From Annona cherimola (lineage: Eukaryota > Streptophyta > Magnoliopsida > Magnoliales > Annonaceae): 64,000 nucleotides of DNA. The DNA lies in assembly GCA_030490835.1 (NCBI GenBank), contig CM059975.1, positions 33,016,133 through 33,080,132 of the forward strand, given 5' to 3'. The translations under genes were made by a program, and so were the position numbers. Position 1 is the first letter of the stretch, and each line of letters begins with the position of its first letter. The notes beneath the pieces are model-generated. The model was given only the letters and a program-made list of their open reading frames with translations, searched no databases and had not been told where the DNA came from. Positions 22,385 through 34,908 of the stretch are shown piece by piece.

Positions 22385-22735
22385 GGGAGCATTGTATACA
22401 CTTATTGTTTTTATTTTTTTTCAAAAATTTTTCACGAACTTGTTAATCTAAGTGTATTTAACATCCGTATTAATTTTTACCATTTTCAGAGATTTTTAGA
22501 TATTTATTTCAAAATTTTAAAAATTAGTGGCATTTTAGTAAATTTACCACTGATTTTTTAAAAATCATAAATAAATATCTAAAAATCTCCAAAAATGGTA
22601 AAAATTGATGTACATATTAAACACAATTAAATTAACATTTGTGTAAAATTTTTTTGAAAAAAAAGTAAAAAAAATAGGTGTACGAGCCCAAGAGCATTGA
22701 GGCTCAATGCTCCCGATGCTCTAGAGTATACCTGA
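22385..22735. mobile_element. Foldback MITE, family A copy 2
   Basis: Arms GTTAATCTAAGTGTATTTAA / TTAAACACAATTAAATTAAC and ATTTTTACCATTTTCAGAGA / CCAAAAATGGTAAAAATT are inverted around ATTAGTGGCATTTTAG...ACTGATTTT. The outer ends GATTAGGTGCACCCGGGAGCA (about 22372-22392) and, inverted, TGCTCCCGATGCTCT...ACCTGATC (about 22708-22736) are also roughly complementary, which may mark the true element termini at about 22370-22737. Non-coding. Confidence 0.65.
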
Positions 22736-22954
22736 TCAGAATCGATTTGCTATAAGAGCAATTGTAGAGGTACAATTCAAAATATAAGTTAATGTTGAGA
22801 TGTCAAGAGGGTAGCTCGCTAGCCTCTCATAATTGGGAAGATATCGCCTCTGAATTAACTGCGAAATTTTGAATATTTCGAATATGTTGGTTTATTCCAG
22901 TGTGTTATGCATGTGGCAGGTAGAAGATGCATAAGCTTGCAATTTGCAACACCA

Positions 22955-23205
22955 CAACAGATTTGGTCAATAGCAACAACAAATTTTGTTGCCTCACCAA
23001 AAATTTGTTGCCATTGCTATTGGCAACAAAAAAATTGGTTACAAAATTCGTTGTGAAAGAGTGTCGCATTTAAGTAACAGCAACGAATTTTAACAAAAAT
23101 TGTTGACATTGCTACTGGCAACAAAAAAATTCATTGCAAAATCTGAATCTGTTGCTAACAAATAGCAACGAATTTCAAATAAAAATTGGTTGCCATCGTT
23201 GTCCA
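22955..23205. repeat. GCAACGAATTT / GTTGCCATTGCTA repeats
   Basis: The words TTGTTGC, GCAACGAATTT and TTGCCATTGCTATTGGCAAC recur in both orientations at 40-80-bp spacing. Short inverted subterminal repeats of this type occur at ends of CACTA-like elements. No CACTA terminus or transposase was found, so the assignment is tentative. Confidence 0.4.
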
Positions 23206-23448
23206 GCTTGATCGATGTTGGACTTATTGTCTTGGTTAATTGCAATGAATCTTTTGTTGCATTTTCTAATGTTCTGGGAATTAGAAAAAACACGTGATGA
23301 GCTGAACCCAGCTTTAAACATACATAAAAAAATCATATAATTGCGAAAAATAATTTTATTAACATGAAAGCTTATACAATCTTTATTTACAAATAAATCT
23401 CTTTTACAGCTTAAAAAGAAAATTTAATAAATACAATGAAAAAATACT

Positions 23449-24789
23449 TCACGCCCTCAAAAATCTCCCCCACTCAATCCATGCTGTCCTATTTCCGTTT
23501 GAATCAACATGTGGAGCGGCATATAAGTCATTGCCACTCACCAAAATTTCTGGTTTTGAAACCAGTTTAACCACCTCATGACCTTCATTGCTATCTTCTT
23601 GAGCTTCTCTTTTAGGGATTGACCAAGTCTGATAAGACCCTGGATTATAGAATCAGATGGGATCTTATTAGTTAAAAACAAAAACTGAAATACTGGATAA
23701 TCACAATGGATATGCATTAAGAACCTGGCCGGCCATTACTCTACACATACTGGAAAATTCCAACATGCTTGCAGGAGGAACTTGAACAATCCTGCAGATG
23801 TCAGAGTAGCATTTGTACAGCCGTAATGACATAATGTACTGAATATAGAAAAGGAAAATAAATCATTAAAAAACAAGTCCATTTGGGAAGATGTAAGGGT
23901 GAGAGAGTGAGAATAGGAAAAAAAATTTAAGGGAAAAAAAAAAAAAGACAATTACATGGATTTTGCCAATTATAGTCCACGAATAATGCGCATATATCTG
24001 CCACAATGTTCAGCATATATTCCCATCAAGAGGAAAATGAACAAGCAAAAATGCTATGTTCATAAAAAAATGTTAATAACTTGGCTTTAGTTCTATATTT
24101 CTAAGGGCCCGTTTAACCTGGCAGTTTACTACCGTAAGCACTAATTCGCAGTTTATTTGAACAGTGCTTTTATGGATTTTCAATGCAAAAATTTGAGCTG
24201 AATGTATAACTCAGGATGTTCTTGACAAGTGCAAAATTTTAGCACTTGCCGGAAACAAAACAGCAGAGTTGGGCCAAACAGAACAGCAGAGTTGATGTTA
24301 CCTTCTGCATGTGGTTGGACAGAAAATGTGAACATTTTTCTGTGATAACTGATAAAAGGAAGAGTTTACAAAGTAACAGCAACATCACCTCTTCACGTTC
24401 TGGTTCCATTTCCTCATATGTCAAAGCCTGTTTCTTCTTGACATTTTCTTTTGTTTGAACTATTGTCTGCAGGTTCAGAAAAGAAACAGACAAGACATGT
24501 TGATGAACCAAATTTCTAACTTGTAACATACATGGACCGAGTATGGCTCCAAATCAATCTCACTAATTTCAAAGTTCAACAACCTGCTTGCACATGAAAT
24601 CCCATCTAATAAAGAACATGATTCTGCAGCATACTAATTTTTATTTGAATGTTGCTCAGCAGAACTGCTCTCAACTGAAAAAATTGATGCTGATATCTCA
24701 CAAGGATATGGAACTGTTTCCCCCAGTTGATTGTCCGAAACATCCTGCCAATGAAGATAAATTCGTTGTTTAAAAAGTGAAGCACGGGA
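23449..24789 (-). CDS. 3' part of an unrecognised multi-exon gene (six exons)
   Basis: On the minus strand six exons join with consistent phases and GT-AG borders: 24789-24702, 24605-24532, 24466-24389, 23997-23956, 23838-23725 and 23628-23449, with stop TGA at 23449-23451. Recognisable peptide pieces, in order, are LFKQRIYLHWQ, RLLNFEISEIDLEPYSVH, ALTYEEMEPEREE, YAHYSWTIIGKIH, YKCYSDICRIVQVPPASM, KREAQEDSNEG and AWIEWGRFLRA. I do not recognise the family. The 96-bp intron 24606-24701 contains an in-frame TAG (24634-24636); if it is not spliced the gene is broken. Exons further 5' could not be joined in phase. The 5' region abuts an Athila-type LTR near 26045, so the gene may be truncated or carry an insertion. 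Confidence 0.6.
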
Positions 24790-25412
24790 CTGCCAAATAT
24801 TGAAAAAGGAAGTTGAATCAACCGAATTTCATCTAAAGAGTTCAATTACATGACATCTGAAAGCAAAAAATTCATGACTTCAACATATTCATCTAAATCA
24901 TTAATCGTTTCTTCACAAGGATAAAACCGTTATTAAAATCATGAAATGATTATGAGGAGATCAAAGCACACTAAATGAAACATCAATATCCATAACTAGA
25001 ATAAGGGATTTCATTTAGCATACATTGATGAAAAGATTTTTAAAATGAAAAATATAATAAGCTGAAAGAGAAAGTAATGTTATCTGGTTTCCATTATTCC
25101 AATGATAGCTGGTAAACCTGTGTGAAACTATAAGAATTGTTTTTTACTTTTACTAGTTGCAAATTTTTCTATAACCAGTAGTTTTCAAATCAAGATTTGA
25201 ATGTTTCCAAGTAACCAAGCTAAATATGAGGCTGTTGATTACTATCACCGAGAATTCCCAATGCAATATATGAATTCAACAAAGCGTTGTAACAGAATCA
25301 GAGAACTATTCTTCAAATAACAGGAAAGTAAAGCTGAAAATAAAAAACCTGATGAGCCTTTGGAGATATGTATTAATGAACATTTACATTGTTTATTTTG
25401 TCCTATTCTTAC

Positions 25413-25658
25413 CAGAGGAATTCTGACATTATAGATTTCGAAGTGAATTCATCCATCAAGACAAGAAAGATGATGTCACAAATACAACATAGGAAGCACC
25501 AAAGCATAACAGAATTAGTCAGACCAGATGCTTTGCCTGTAGAAAATCTATTTTTTGGTATTTCAAACGCAATTTCTTTAAACTTATCCTCGTTTTTCCC
25601 TCCATTGTGAACTTCAATTTCCTCCGGCAGCCAAGGATAACCAGAAATATCTTGAAGA
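25413..25658 (-). CDS. Possible additional upstream exon
   Basis: Open for 246 bp between a strong acceptor (pyrimidine tract, then CTTCTAG) and a perfect donor (CTG then GTAAGA). It reads DISGYPWLPEEIEVHNGGKNE and then a hydrophobic stretch (MLWCFLCCICDIIFLVLMDEF) that could span a membrane. Its 3' phase does not fit the next exon I modelled at 24789, so an exon is missing or the model is wrong. Another open stretch at about 25740-25830 (DPEESRISRSDGYKEKDL) may also be exonic. Confidence 0.35.
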
Positions 25659-26044
25659 CTAGAAGGGGAAATGAAAAAAAAAAAAAAGCATAACCAACAC
25701 TCCACTAATAAATTAAATCCAGTATGCATTGAAGAAATAGGCCTCTTGCGTAAGTCTTTCTCCTTATAACCATCAGATCGAGAAATTCTGCTTTCCTCTG
25801 GATCGTCATAGAAAACTCGAGTTCACAATTTTTTTATTTTTATTTTTCTCAAAATCGCATTTTACCTCTGCAACTACAATATTATAGGCATATGTCTTTT
25901 GTCGTTCAGGCATTTGCGTAACAAGAAGAAGAATACTTGAAAGAACTCCACAATGAAAACGAGATGTAGCAAATAATATCGATTGATTGTCACAAAAACA
26001 GAGTCCTGCCTCTATAATCTCAAACGACAGAGCTTTAGACGGGA

Positions 26045-28489
26045 AGTGAGTCAGGTTGAATCCACAGAGGCTATATAATTTCGAATTATTTTAAGCAGAA
26101 ATTAAAGAGAAGGGTGAGAGAGGATATAGAGAAGAGAGAGAAAGGAGAGGAAATTAGAAAAGGAGAAAAGGAAAGGAATTTGAAAGAAAGAGAAAGAAGA
26201 AAGATAAAGCAGATAAAGAAAGGAGAAAACAAAGATAGAGAAAGGAGAGGAGAAATTGTAATTAACTAAAATTAAATCTAAACTAGAAAAGCAATTAAAA
26301 GATTACACAAGTAAAATTTAATCTACGACAACAGGAATGAAAATCGTATTAAACTTGACTTAAAAATTACAAAGAATAAAACAGTAAATTTAATCTAAAC
26401 ATTACAAATCTAAAATTAACAACTGTAAAGCATTAAAGAAAAACTACAATTAAAAGAAAATTTATTTACCCTAAATTTTTGCTCGAATACCACTCTTTTG
26501 AGGAGCAATCCAAGCCTTTGGAACATTACCCACTTGGCAAATGTCCCACAAGAAGGGGGTCCCACTTCAAAGGAGAGGAGTGTTGTGTCTTGGAATGAGT
26601 GGAGGGGCCCTCCTTTTATAGATTTGTGTCACCCCATTGGGCAGACTTGGAATCCGATGTGGGATTCCCATTTCGTTGCCTGCCTTGCCATTTGCCCTTT
26701 TCTCTCTCCTTTTGGTTGCCTGGACCATTGCTGGCATTCGCTGTCCATCAGGCCGATTGGCTTTCATGGCTGCAACAAAATGACGAGCTGGACTGGGAAA
26801 AATTGTCAACTGCAATTTGAAGATTGAAAGCTCTGGATCGTGGCTGGAGCTGGCTACCGAGGATAATGAAGATGCAATCGGCACGACATCAAAAATGAGA
26901 TGGGGCAGTGGAGAGATGGATGGGTTTTAGCCTGAATTAGGTACTCGAATTTCTTCGATTGATTTTACAGGAGAAGCTGAATTTGCTTCCATCCGACAGT
27001 TGGTCACTGATGAGATTAGTTATGATTTTGAAGCTGAAGATGATGACTGCTCGGCTGCTTGGTCAGTGAAGCTTGCAAGCTAGAAATTATGATTTGTCGG
27101 ATTTGGGAACACAGCTGATTTCTATCAATTTCAGGCTGGAAGGTGGGTTGTTCATGGGCAGGTGCGGTGCTGATGGGTGGTTGTGTATGGGCAGCTTTTG
27201 CTTGATGGTTGCCGACTTTATCTTGGATGGTTTTAATGGTGCTTGACCAGCTATAGGTAGTAACTTGCGATCGGTAGAATTTTCCATGGTTCTTGATGAA
27301 GGTGATTTGTCAGAGCTTGGCCAGAAAAGTGGAATTGGCAAGAACGTCGATTCTTCTATCGGTTTACCGATACTTCCAGTGGATGGTTGCTTTGTTCTGC
27401 TGCATTTGAGAGAAAAAAGGCTACTCTTGTACTGATGATTCATTGAAATTATAGAGGATGGAGGCTGATCGGACTTAAGAAAGAAAGAGGGTCGACCGGC
27501 AGTTTGAAGCAGAGGCTTATGGAGATTTCGATGGGTTCTATTGGCCGATCATTGTCGGCCGCCTCGCTGTTGTTGACGGGTGGAAGTTAGCTGCCGGAAT
27601 CAATGGAGTTGCTACCGTGATTGGGGTTGGGCGATTCGGTGGAGAGAAAGGCCATGGTTTCCAACGGGCCATAGCTGGATTGCTAGTATGGCTGTTGTGT
27701 TGCCGTCGGATTCAAATTGACGCTGAGATGCTTGGGATTTTTCGGTGCTAAAGTTGCTGCTGAGACTGAGAAAGTGCAGGGCTTGGCTTGGAGAAGATGT
27801 CGGCTTGGAGGAAGGGCTACTAGTGCCAAAGATGGGTTGCAGTCAACTTGGATGGAGGACTGATAGCTTGGTCGATTCTTCTATTGTCGGTCCCGATGCT
27901 GTTGATGTGTCTTCTAAAATGGAGAAGCTGGATGTGGTGGGACAGCTGGATTTGGGGGTGTTAGCTAAAAATGGAAGATGCAGAGGGCTGGACGATATGG
28001 TTACCGGAAGAGGGAGCGAGCATTTGGGGAAGATGGAGCACCAAGATATGGTGCTCCGGCGGTGTACGATTGCCTGTTCTCATGCAGCGTATTTAGATAC
28101 GAATTAAAATATTAATTCTTTGAGAAATAATTTCAAATATCATCTTAGTTCTATTCCTTAATTTATTTTATCTAAATATAATAATCTACTTTGTTCCTCA
28201 TATTTTAAAATATAATTATCGTTACATATGTATGATTTTTCCAATTAAATGATTTTATTAGTTTGCCCACATTTCAACGTTAAAATTTTCTTGGGGATTG
28301 AGTTATAATTTTATATTTTCAAGAATGTTGCGAAATAACCCGTTTTATAGCAAAATTAAAGATTTTATGAAAAATGTAATTTTCGCAAAATTTCACTTAA
28401 AACATGTATTTAATTAACATTTTAATATTTAACGGTATGAATTTGATATAAAATTAAATGAAAATTTTGAAATTTATCACACCCCCAAC
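26045..28489 (-). repeat. LTR of an Athila-lineage element
   Basis: On the minus strand the LTR starts TGATAAATTTCAAAATTTTC at 28489, immediately after a polypurine tract TTAAGTTGGGGGTG (28490-28503). Its far end is uncertain, near 26045, where CTCTGTGGATTCAACCTGACT (minus strand) resembles the conserved motif near the 3' end of Athila LTRs. Purine-rich blocks (26100-26240) lie inside. A divergent copy of its first 500 bp lies in direct orientation on the plus strand at 33681-34170. Confidence 0.65.
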
Positions 28490-29535
28490 TTAAACATTGC
28501 TAGTCGCTTAGCAATGGATATAATATAGAAGTGTATTATTAATAAGAATAATTTTGTAATCTTAATACGGATAAAAATTTAAGTGCTCTACTAATAATAA
28601 TAGTGAGCTTTAGAAGTAAATTTCATTAGTAAATATAAGTAAAAATATCTCGTGATGCATAAAAGAGTATATAACACATGTATATGTGTATTGATGAACA
28701 AATGAGCATTAGATAAATAAATTATTTTCAACTTATCCAAACTAAGCAACATTCGTATCAAAATTATGACAGTGACAATTAATATATATCTTTTTTTATT
28801 TTATTTTTATTATTTTCTCTCTCCTCACCATATTTTAGGGTATCTAAGGATTCTTTTTTTTATCTTTTTTCTTTTCCCCTCACAATATTTCAGGGTATCT
28901 GGAAATTTTTATTTTTTTATTTTTTTTCATTCTCCCCTCACCTTATTTCAGGGTATCTGGGGATATTCATTTTTTTTAATTAACAACTATCAATTGCAAT
29001 GATATTAAAGGTTACTTGCTTGGATGAGAGAGAAAAATTATGTTATCATGATACCCAAAAGGTTCATTGGCGTGTAAGTGCAATCAGTGCTAATAGAATT
29101 TTAAAAGCATCATAAAAATATTTTTACAAATATAACTAAGTATTATTTGCTTCTTCACTCTCTACCAAGCATAACAAGTGCACTTTGACTTTAAAAAATA
29201 TTTTCATATATATAAATATATATATATATTTAAAAGTTATATATATTTAAATTTTTTTTATTATATATATATTGGATTTTAAGGTAAACAAACTAGACCC
29301 CCCAACTTAAATGTTACTATCTTAAAAAAAATGCACAAAGTATAAATTTATAAGATAGCATAGAAAGAGACAACCTGGGGTGCGTAGCGATTTGATTGAA
29401 CATAGCAATTGTTGATTTATCAACAATATTCTTCTGTAATAAAACATTCTTTACCTACAATAAGAAAAAGAAACAAATATGAAAAATATTGGGTTGCCTC
29501 CAAATCAACGTTAAGTTTAACGTCTTCAGCCAGAC
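28490..29535 (-). other. Athila 3' untranslated interior with short tandem repeat
   Basis: The spacer between pol and the polypurine tract. At about 28815-28975 the unit CCTCACCATATTTCAGGGTA plus a T-rich tail is repeated three times (about 60-70 bp period). AT dinucleotide runs lie at 29200-29270. No ORF of interest. Confidence 0.6.
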
Positions 29536-29539
29536 GTTG

Positions 29540-31137
29540 TGAAGTTTAGATCAATGTGGGTTAATCAGTCCAACCTTTTTAATAATTTTATCATCAGAGA
29601 TGCCTTCAATATATCGCTTAAGTCGTTGACCATTCACCCTAAAAGTATTTTCACTTTTTGGATCATGAATTTTTACAACACCATAGGGAAATATTTCATC
29701 CACAATGAAGGGTCCATCCAACGAGATCTTAATTTTCCAGGAAATAGATGTAATATTGAATTAAACAACCATACTTTTTGGTTGGGCTCAAAGGCTTCTC
29801 TAGATATATATTTGTCATGAAATGTTTTCGTTTTGCTTTTATAGATTTGAGAATTTTCATACACTTCTCTGCGTAATTCTTCCAACTCATTTAGTTGTAG
29901 CTTTCGATGTGCTCCTGCGGTATTTAAATCCAAATTGTATTGCTTGATAGCCCAATAAGCCTTATGTTTTAATTCCACAGGAAGATGACAAGATTTTCCA
30001 TACACTAACCTGAACGAAGACATTCTGATAGGAGTTTTAAATGCTGTTCTATAGACCCATAATGCATTATCTAATCTGTCTGACCAATCTTTACGATCGG
30101 GCCTAACAGTCTTTTGCAATATATTTTTAATCTCCCTATTGGAAACTTCCATTGTCCACTGGTTTGAAGATGGTAAGTTGTGGCTATCTTACGGGTGATT
30201 CCATATTTCTTTAGCAGGGCTCTAAATTGGTAGTTGGTAAAGTGTGTTCCTCCATCGATAATAATGGCCCTAGGAAATAGAAATTGAGAAAAAAAAAATT
30301 CTAGATAAATTTTAAAACTACCTTGTGATCATTAGTCCTAGTTACGGCAGCCTCAATCCATTTAGATACATAATCTACTGCCACTAAGATGTATTCATAT
30401 CCATAGGATGGTGGAAATGGACCCATAAAATCAATTCCCCATACATCAAATATTTCAACGACAAGAATAGGATTCAAAGGTATCATCTCTTTTTGTAATA
30501 TTTCCTATTGTTTGACATTTAATGCAAGATTGACTAAAGTTGTAGGCATCCTTAAAAAGAGTTGGCCAATAAAAACCACATTGCAACACCTCAGCTGCTG
30601 TTTTCTTTCCTGAAAAGTGTCCCCCACATTCAAGATTATGACAAAAATTCAAAATACTTCGTTATTCACTTTCTAGAACACATCTGCAAATAATGTTATC
30701 AGAACAAATTTTAAAAAGTTCCGGATCCTCCTAAATATAATATTTATCCTGAGCAAAGAATCTATCTTTTTCTTGCTTTGTCTAATCTTTTGGAATCTGC
30801 CCTACTACTTTATAATTGACAATGTGTGCAAACCATGGGGGTAATGTTTGTGTAATGGTTAAAAGATGCTCATCTGAGAAAGATTCATTCATAGATGTGC
30901 TCTTTGGTATAATGATTTGGGAAAGATGATCGGCTGCTACATTTTTAGAACCTTTCTTGTCTCTAATTTCAAGATCAAATTCTTGTATTAAGAGAATCCA
31001 TCTAATAAGTCTTGGCTTGGCCTCTTTTTTAGATAATAAATATTTCAAGGTTGAATGATCTAAATAAATAATAACTTTGGCTCCTAATAGATAAGAACAA
31101 AATTTTTCAATGGCAAACACTACTGCTAGCACCCCCT
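29540..31137 (-). pseudogene. pol: Athila-type pol remnant: RNase H and integrase
   Basis: In transcript order: RNase H with [20 protein letters not shown] and ADHLSQI (31132-30782); integrase zinc region with FYWPTLFKDAY and CIKCQ (30652-30455); integrase core [15 protein letters not shown] and [12 protein letters not shown] (30486-30301); integrase C-terminal part [25 protein letters not shown] and [20 protein letters not shown] (30152-29673), the last highly characteristic of the Athila clade. Frames are broken by several stops and shifts. Homology ends abruptly at about 31137, so gag, protease, reverse transcriptase and the 5' LTR are missing. Confidence 0.88.
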
Positions 31138-31597
31138 AGTACCAAGGCACTTCGGTTGAGCACATTGTTTGAATGATGAAACATATTATGACAATTAATT
31201 GCAAGTAGATGTATCTGAATTTATTTATGAAAAATGGTAAAAAAAAATAAATAATTTGAACGTGTGAACTTGACCTTACATGAAAAAATTTCACTAATTA
31301 AAAATGAAAATTGTTCAATAAATATATGGAGTATATCCCCCAACTCGTTATATCAAAATGAGGGTGACATTGAGAAGTAATTAAACAGCTGGATAGAAAT
31401 TTGAAGTGTGCAATATTGTTAAATTGAGATAGATAATCGTCAACCCAACATAACATCATTGTGAGTACATAAGTCCATTATTACCAATAAGAAACTATAT
31501 TGTCTTTTTAACATTAATTAAGTATCATAGCAAACAATATACTGAAATTAGTGTTCACTCTAACATCTACATAGAGAGTAAGACTATATCTTATACT
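31138..31597. other. Spacer at truncated 5' side of Athila remnant
   Basis: AT-rich. No recognisable feature. The breakpoint with pol lies close to 31137. Confidence 0.4.
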
Positions 31598-31921
31598 CTA
31601 TTTGGAAGCATTTACACGTGGTTTTTTGCCACATGCATTGTAATCACATAGATTGAGGACCACTCTATCAGAGTTACTGTAACATTTCATGCAGTCACAT
31701 AGATTTATCACCATAACTTTTTCCGTTTCACCCCTTTTATTATAATTTTGCCATGCAACTTCAACTTCTTCTATTGTGTTGAAAGATTGGTAACAAACTC
31801 CTTTAAATCCATTAACTTGGGCATGTACTTCCGGCCATGAAAGGTACATGCTAGGCACGTGACCAGAGAAAACTACATATGAGCGCACTATCTTCATCTC
31901 AAAATCTATCAACATGCACAA
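31598..31921 (-). pseudogene. RNase H1 N-terminal / viroplasmin-like domain exon
   Basis: Open for about 107 codons and reads RSYVVFSGHVPSMYLSWPE, VHAQVNGFKGVCYQSF and EEVEVAWQNY. This matches the small RNA:DNA-hybrid-binding domain at the N-terminus of eukaryotic RNase H1 (also called the viroplasmin domain). No RNase H catalytic domain follows; the tail is Cys-rich (CDCMKC, NACGKKP). No convincing ATG. It lies between an Athila remnant and a Harbinger ORF1 on the same strand and may be part of the latter locus or a host gene fragment. Confidence 0.6.
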
Positions 31922-32391
31922 TCATTGAAGAGAATATAAGGAGATTCATTGAAATAGTCTAATAATTTGAAACAAATTTAAGTTTGTTACTACCAGTAGC
32001 AATGACCATATAGTTTATCAGAATCCATATATCAAAAAGTACACACACAAAGTCCAAGAGCACCAATGAAAGAAGGAGATTTAGTCTACTATATAAATGT
32101 TCAAATAGTCTTAATATGATAATCAACTCAAATAACAAAAAGCAAACGGCAACTCAAGTAGAAGAGAAAATGTAATACAAATAGTCCCTTCGCCTTTCCT
32201 CATCTACACGTAAAAATTGCATTGCAGCGTGTGGATGTTTATCAAAATAACACATTGCCTGCCCGAGTAGACGACTAGAGATAGACATCGATCTCAATAA
32301 GAAAAATACAGAACAATAATCTTGCATCCACTCCTTATCGGTAACTATTGTAGGTTACATAAGGACATCTTCTATTTCGGTTCAAAGACTT

Positions 32392-32970
32392 GAGGCTTGT
32401 GATTGGGGTCTTTTGCGCACCAAGGATTGTGCTCTTTGCCATAATGAATTATCAGAAGAATCACCTATAGGAGTCCCCGATGACCTTCGTCTGTTTGATT
32501 GAGATGAAGATCCAATTTCAGGCATCTGGCTTGGCACTGTGTCCATACTGATATCATCCTTAGATCCGTTATCTTGTTCGCCTAGGGGCTTACTCTGATA
32601 AGGGACCTCGAAAGTACCCTTATATGAACCTGTCGCATGGTTCCCCCCAAATAACTCGTGTAGGTCATTGTAGCTTAGATGTTGAGGCTTTTATAGACTT
32701 TTGAATTTTTTGTTTTGCTGCATACAACCATGAACCATGGAATGTGTTAACTTTCACAAAAAAAGTAATATCCAAGCAATCATAATAATAAGACATGTAG
32801 AGATTTTGCTAATTGAGAGTAAAGTAGCGTAATACCTGAATGAGCGCACTCCAAACTTCTGGGGGTCCGTCGAACCTGTTTTCATCATGTATCCACCCCA
32901 TCCTAGTCTTGTTGTTAATAATACGGTATATTTCATACTTTTTACACAGTGACTGCACTCTGTTCCTCAT
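32392..32970 (-). pseudogene. PIF/Harbinger ORF1 (MYB/SANT-like), 3' part
   Basis: Minus strand. The frame from 32970 reads MRNRVQSLCKKYEIYR, MGWIHDENRFDGPPEVWSA and a donor (GTATTA) at about 32837; this is the MYB/SANT-like DNA-binding pattern of Harbinger ORF1 proteins. The next exon, from about 32735, reads KKFKSL, an in-frame TAA, then LSYNDLHELFGGNHATG and a Ser-rich tail ending at TGA (32392-32394). In intact transposons this protein helps bring the transposase to the element ends. The 5' side is cut by the hAT-type insertion at 32979 and resumes at 34917. Confidence 0.72.
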
Positions 32971-32978
32971 GTTCTAGG

Positions 32979-34908
32979 CAATGTTGTCAGAACCGAACCG
33001 GTAATTGAACCGGTAAAGGAACTGGTCTGGTTCGAACCGGTTCGACTGGTTAAGCGAACTGGTTCGAACCGGTGACGTCAGCATGACATATTTATGATGT
33101 CATAAATATTAAATTTTTTTTAAATTTTAAGTAAATACATTGATAAGTTTATCATAATTTAACACCTGTAATATGATTCTAAAATCTTTATAAGGTCATT
33201 TATACCTTAATTACAGAATTTGAAACTCAAATAATAGGATTTAATGAAATTTACCTTATCTAACAGAATCGAACAGCATCTAACGACATCTAACTTTTGA
33301 TATTAATAAGTTAATCCAAATTTAACACCTGTAATATGATCTCAGCTCCTTATAAGGTCATTTATACCTTAATTAAAGAACTTGAAACCCAGATAATATA
33401 ATTTAATGAAATCCACCTTAATTTAACAGCGTCTAACAGCAAACCGGTTCGAACCAGTGATGTCAGCATGACATATTTAAGATGTCATAAATATTAAACT
33501 ATTTTAAAATTTTAAATAAATATATTGATAAAATTATATTTTCATAAATCATAAATATATATGTTAGATTTTAAAAACCACAATATAAGTATAAAACATG
33601 CAGGAGGGACAGGGGATGCTGCAGTAGGGACGGGGGTAGGCTGCAGCAATCACACATACATATTTATTATTTGTGCTTTCTGATAATTCTAAAAATCTTC
33701 ATATAATTTCATATTAAATTCACACTTTTTTAGTATAAAAATGTTAATTAAATACAGATTTTATGCGAAATTTCGTGAAAATTATATTTTTCATAAAATC
33801 TTTAATTTTGCTGTAAAACGGATCATTTTGCAACATTTTTTTGAAAATATAAAATTATGAATCAATAGGCTAGAAAATTTTAATGTTGAAAAGTGTATTA
33901 GCTTATTAATATAATTTGGGCAAATTTATAAAATTATTTAATTGGAAAAATCATACATATATGACTACAATTATATTTTAAAATATGGGGAACAAAGTAG
34001 ATTATTATATTTAGATAAATTAAATTAAAGGATAAAGTGAATTAAACTAAGATGATATATGATATTATTGAAATAATTTATCAAAGAATTAATATTTAAA
34101 TTCGTATTTAAATGCACAGCAGGAACACCGAACAACCATGCACCACCGGAGCACGAAAATTCCGGTACTCCATCACCCCCAAATCTAGCTGTCAGGCACT
34201 GCATCTGCGATGAAATTCGACGCCCAAATCCAAATGATCGAACCCATTGTTAATAGCTGCAATTGCAAGTCGTCGGCCATTATTTCATCGATTCACACCT
34301 CTAATCACGTTGAGACGAAATCTCAAGATGCCCAAAATCAAGCAGCTGCCTTCCCTGAATCGACGTCTTCTGCCCAACACCCATCTACCCATCGATCTCC
34401 TCGGCGCTCCAAATCGGGAGAACTCAACCAGCAACATGACCGGCAGCAATTTTTGTACCTCCTAAACCCACCAAAATTGCTACCATTAATTCCGCCTAAA
34501 CCCAGAGCTTCCATTTTTAGCCATTGATTCCAACTTCCAAGTACCGAACAGAGCAGGCGACACCGCCGCGAACAGCGAGCAGGCGTCGGACAGCAAGTGG
34601 GAGACGGGGAGAGTGGGAGTCAGGCGAAGGCGGGCGAGTGGCCGTCGGGCGTCGGCGAGCAACAGTTGGGTTTCTTGGGCGAAAATGAGAAGAAGACGAG
34701 CGGGCGCCTGCATCGTTTTTTTTTTAATATATCTCAGGTCTGACCGGGCGAATCCGGTTCGACCGTATGTTACGGTTCGACCGCCGGTTCGCCGGTTTGA
34801 TCGGTTTTATGTATATGAACCGAACCGGATGCAATCGAACCGAAAACTGGACCGGTTCCCGGTTGAACCGGTCGGACCGGCCGATCCGGTCCGGTTCTTA
34901 CAATACTG
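32979..34908. mobile_element. hAT-type element (1930 bp) with 8-bp target duplication
   Basis: GTTCTAGG is repeated exactly at 32971-32978 and 34909-34916. The ends are inverted: CAATGTTGTCAGAACCG on the left and, complemented, CAGTATTGTAAGAACCG on the right. Both subterminal regions are packed with ACCGGTTCGAACCGG-like words. The interior holds a direct repeat of about 130 bp (about 33140-33270 and 33300-33430; shared TTATAAGGTCATTTATACCT) and a fragment of Athila-type LTR (33681 onward). No transposase ORF, so it is non-autonomous. Confidence 0.85.
33681..34170 (+). repeat. Athila-type LTR fragment inside the hAT-type element
   Basis: Starts TGATAATTCTAAAAATCTTC and follows the LTR at 28489-28000 (minus strand) through shared words such as TTCATAAAATCTTTAATTTT, AAATTATTTAATTGGAAAAA and AACAAAGTAGATTATTATAT. 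Similarity fades after about 34170, though CACCCCCAAATCTAGCTGTC (34176-34195) still matches. Either an LTR inserted into the hAT-type element or a captured fragment; no flanking duplication was found. Confidence 0.7.

Noticed and set aside
27745..28107. 120-codon plus-strand ORF with LGEDVGLEEG
   Set aside because: It lies inside the Athila LTR, on the opposite strand to it, with no known domain.
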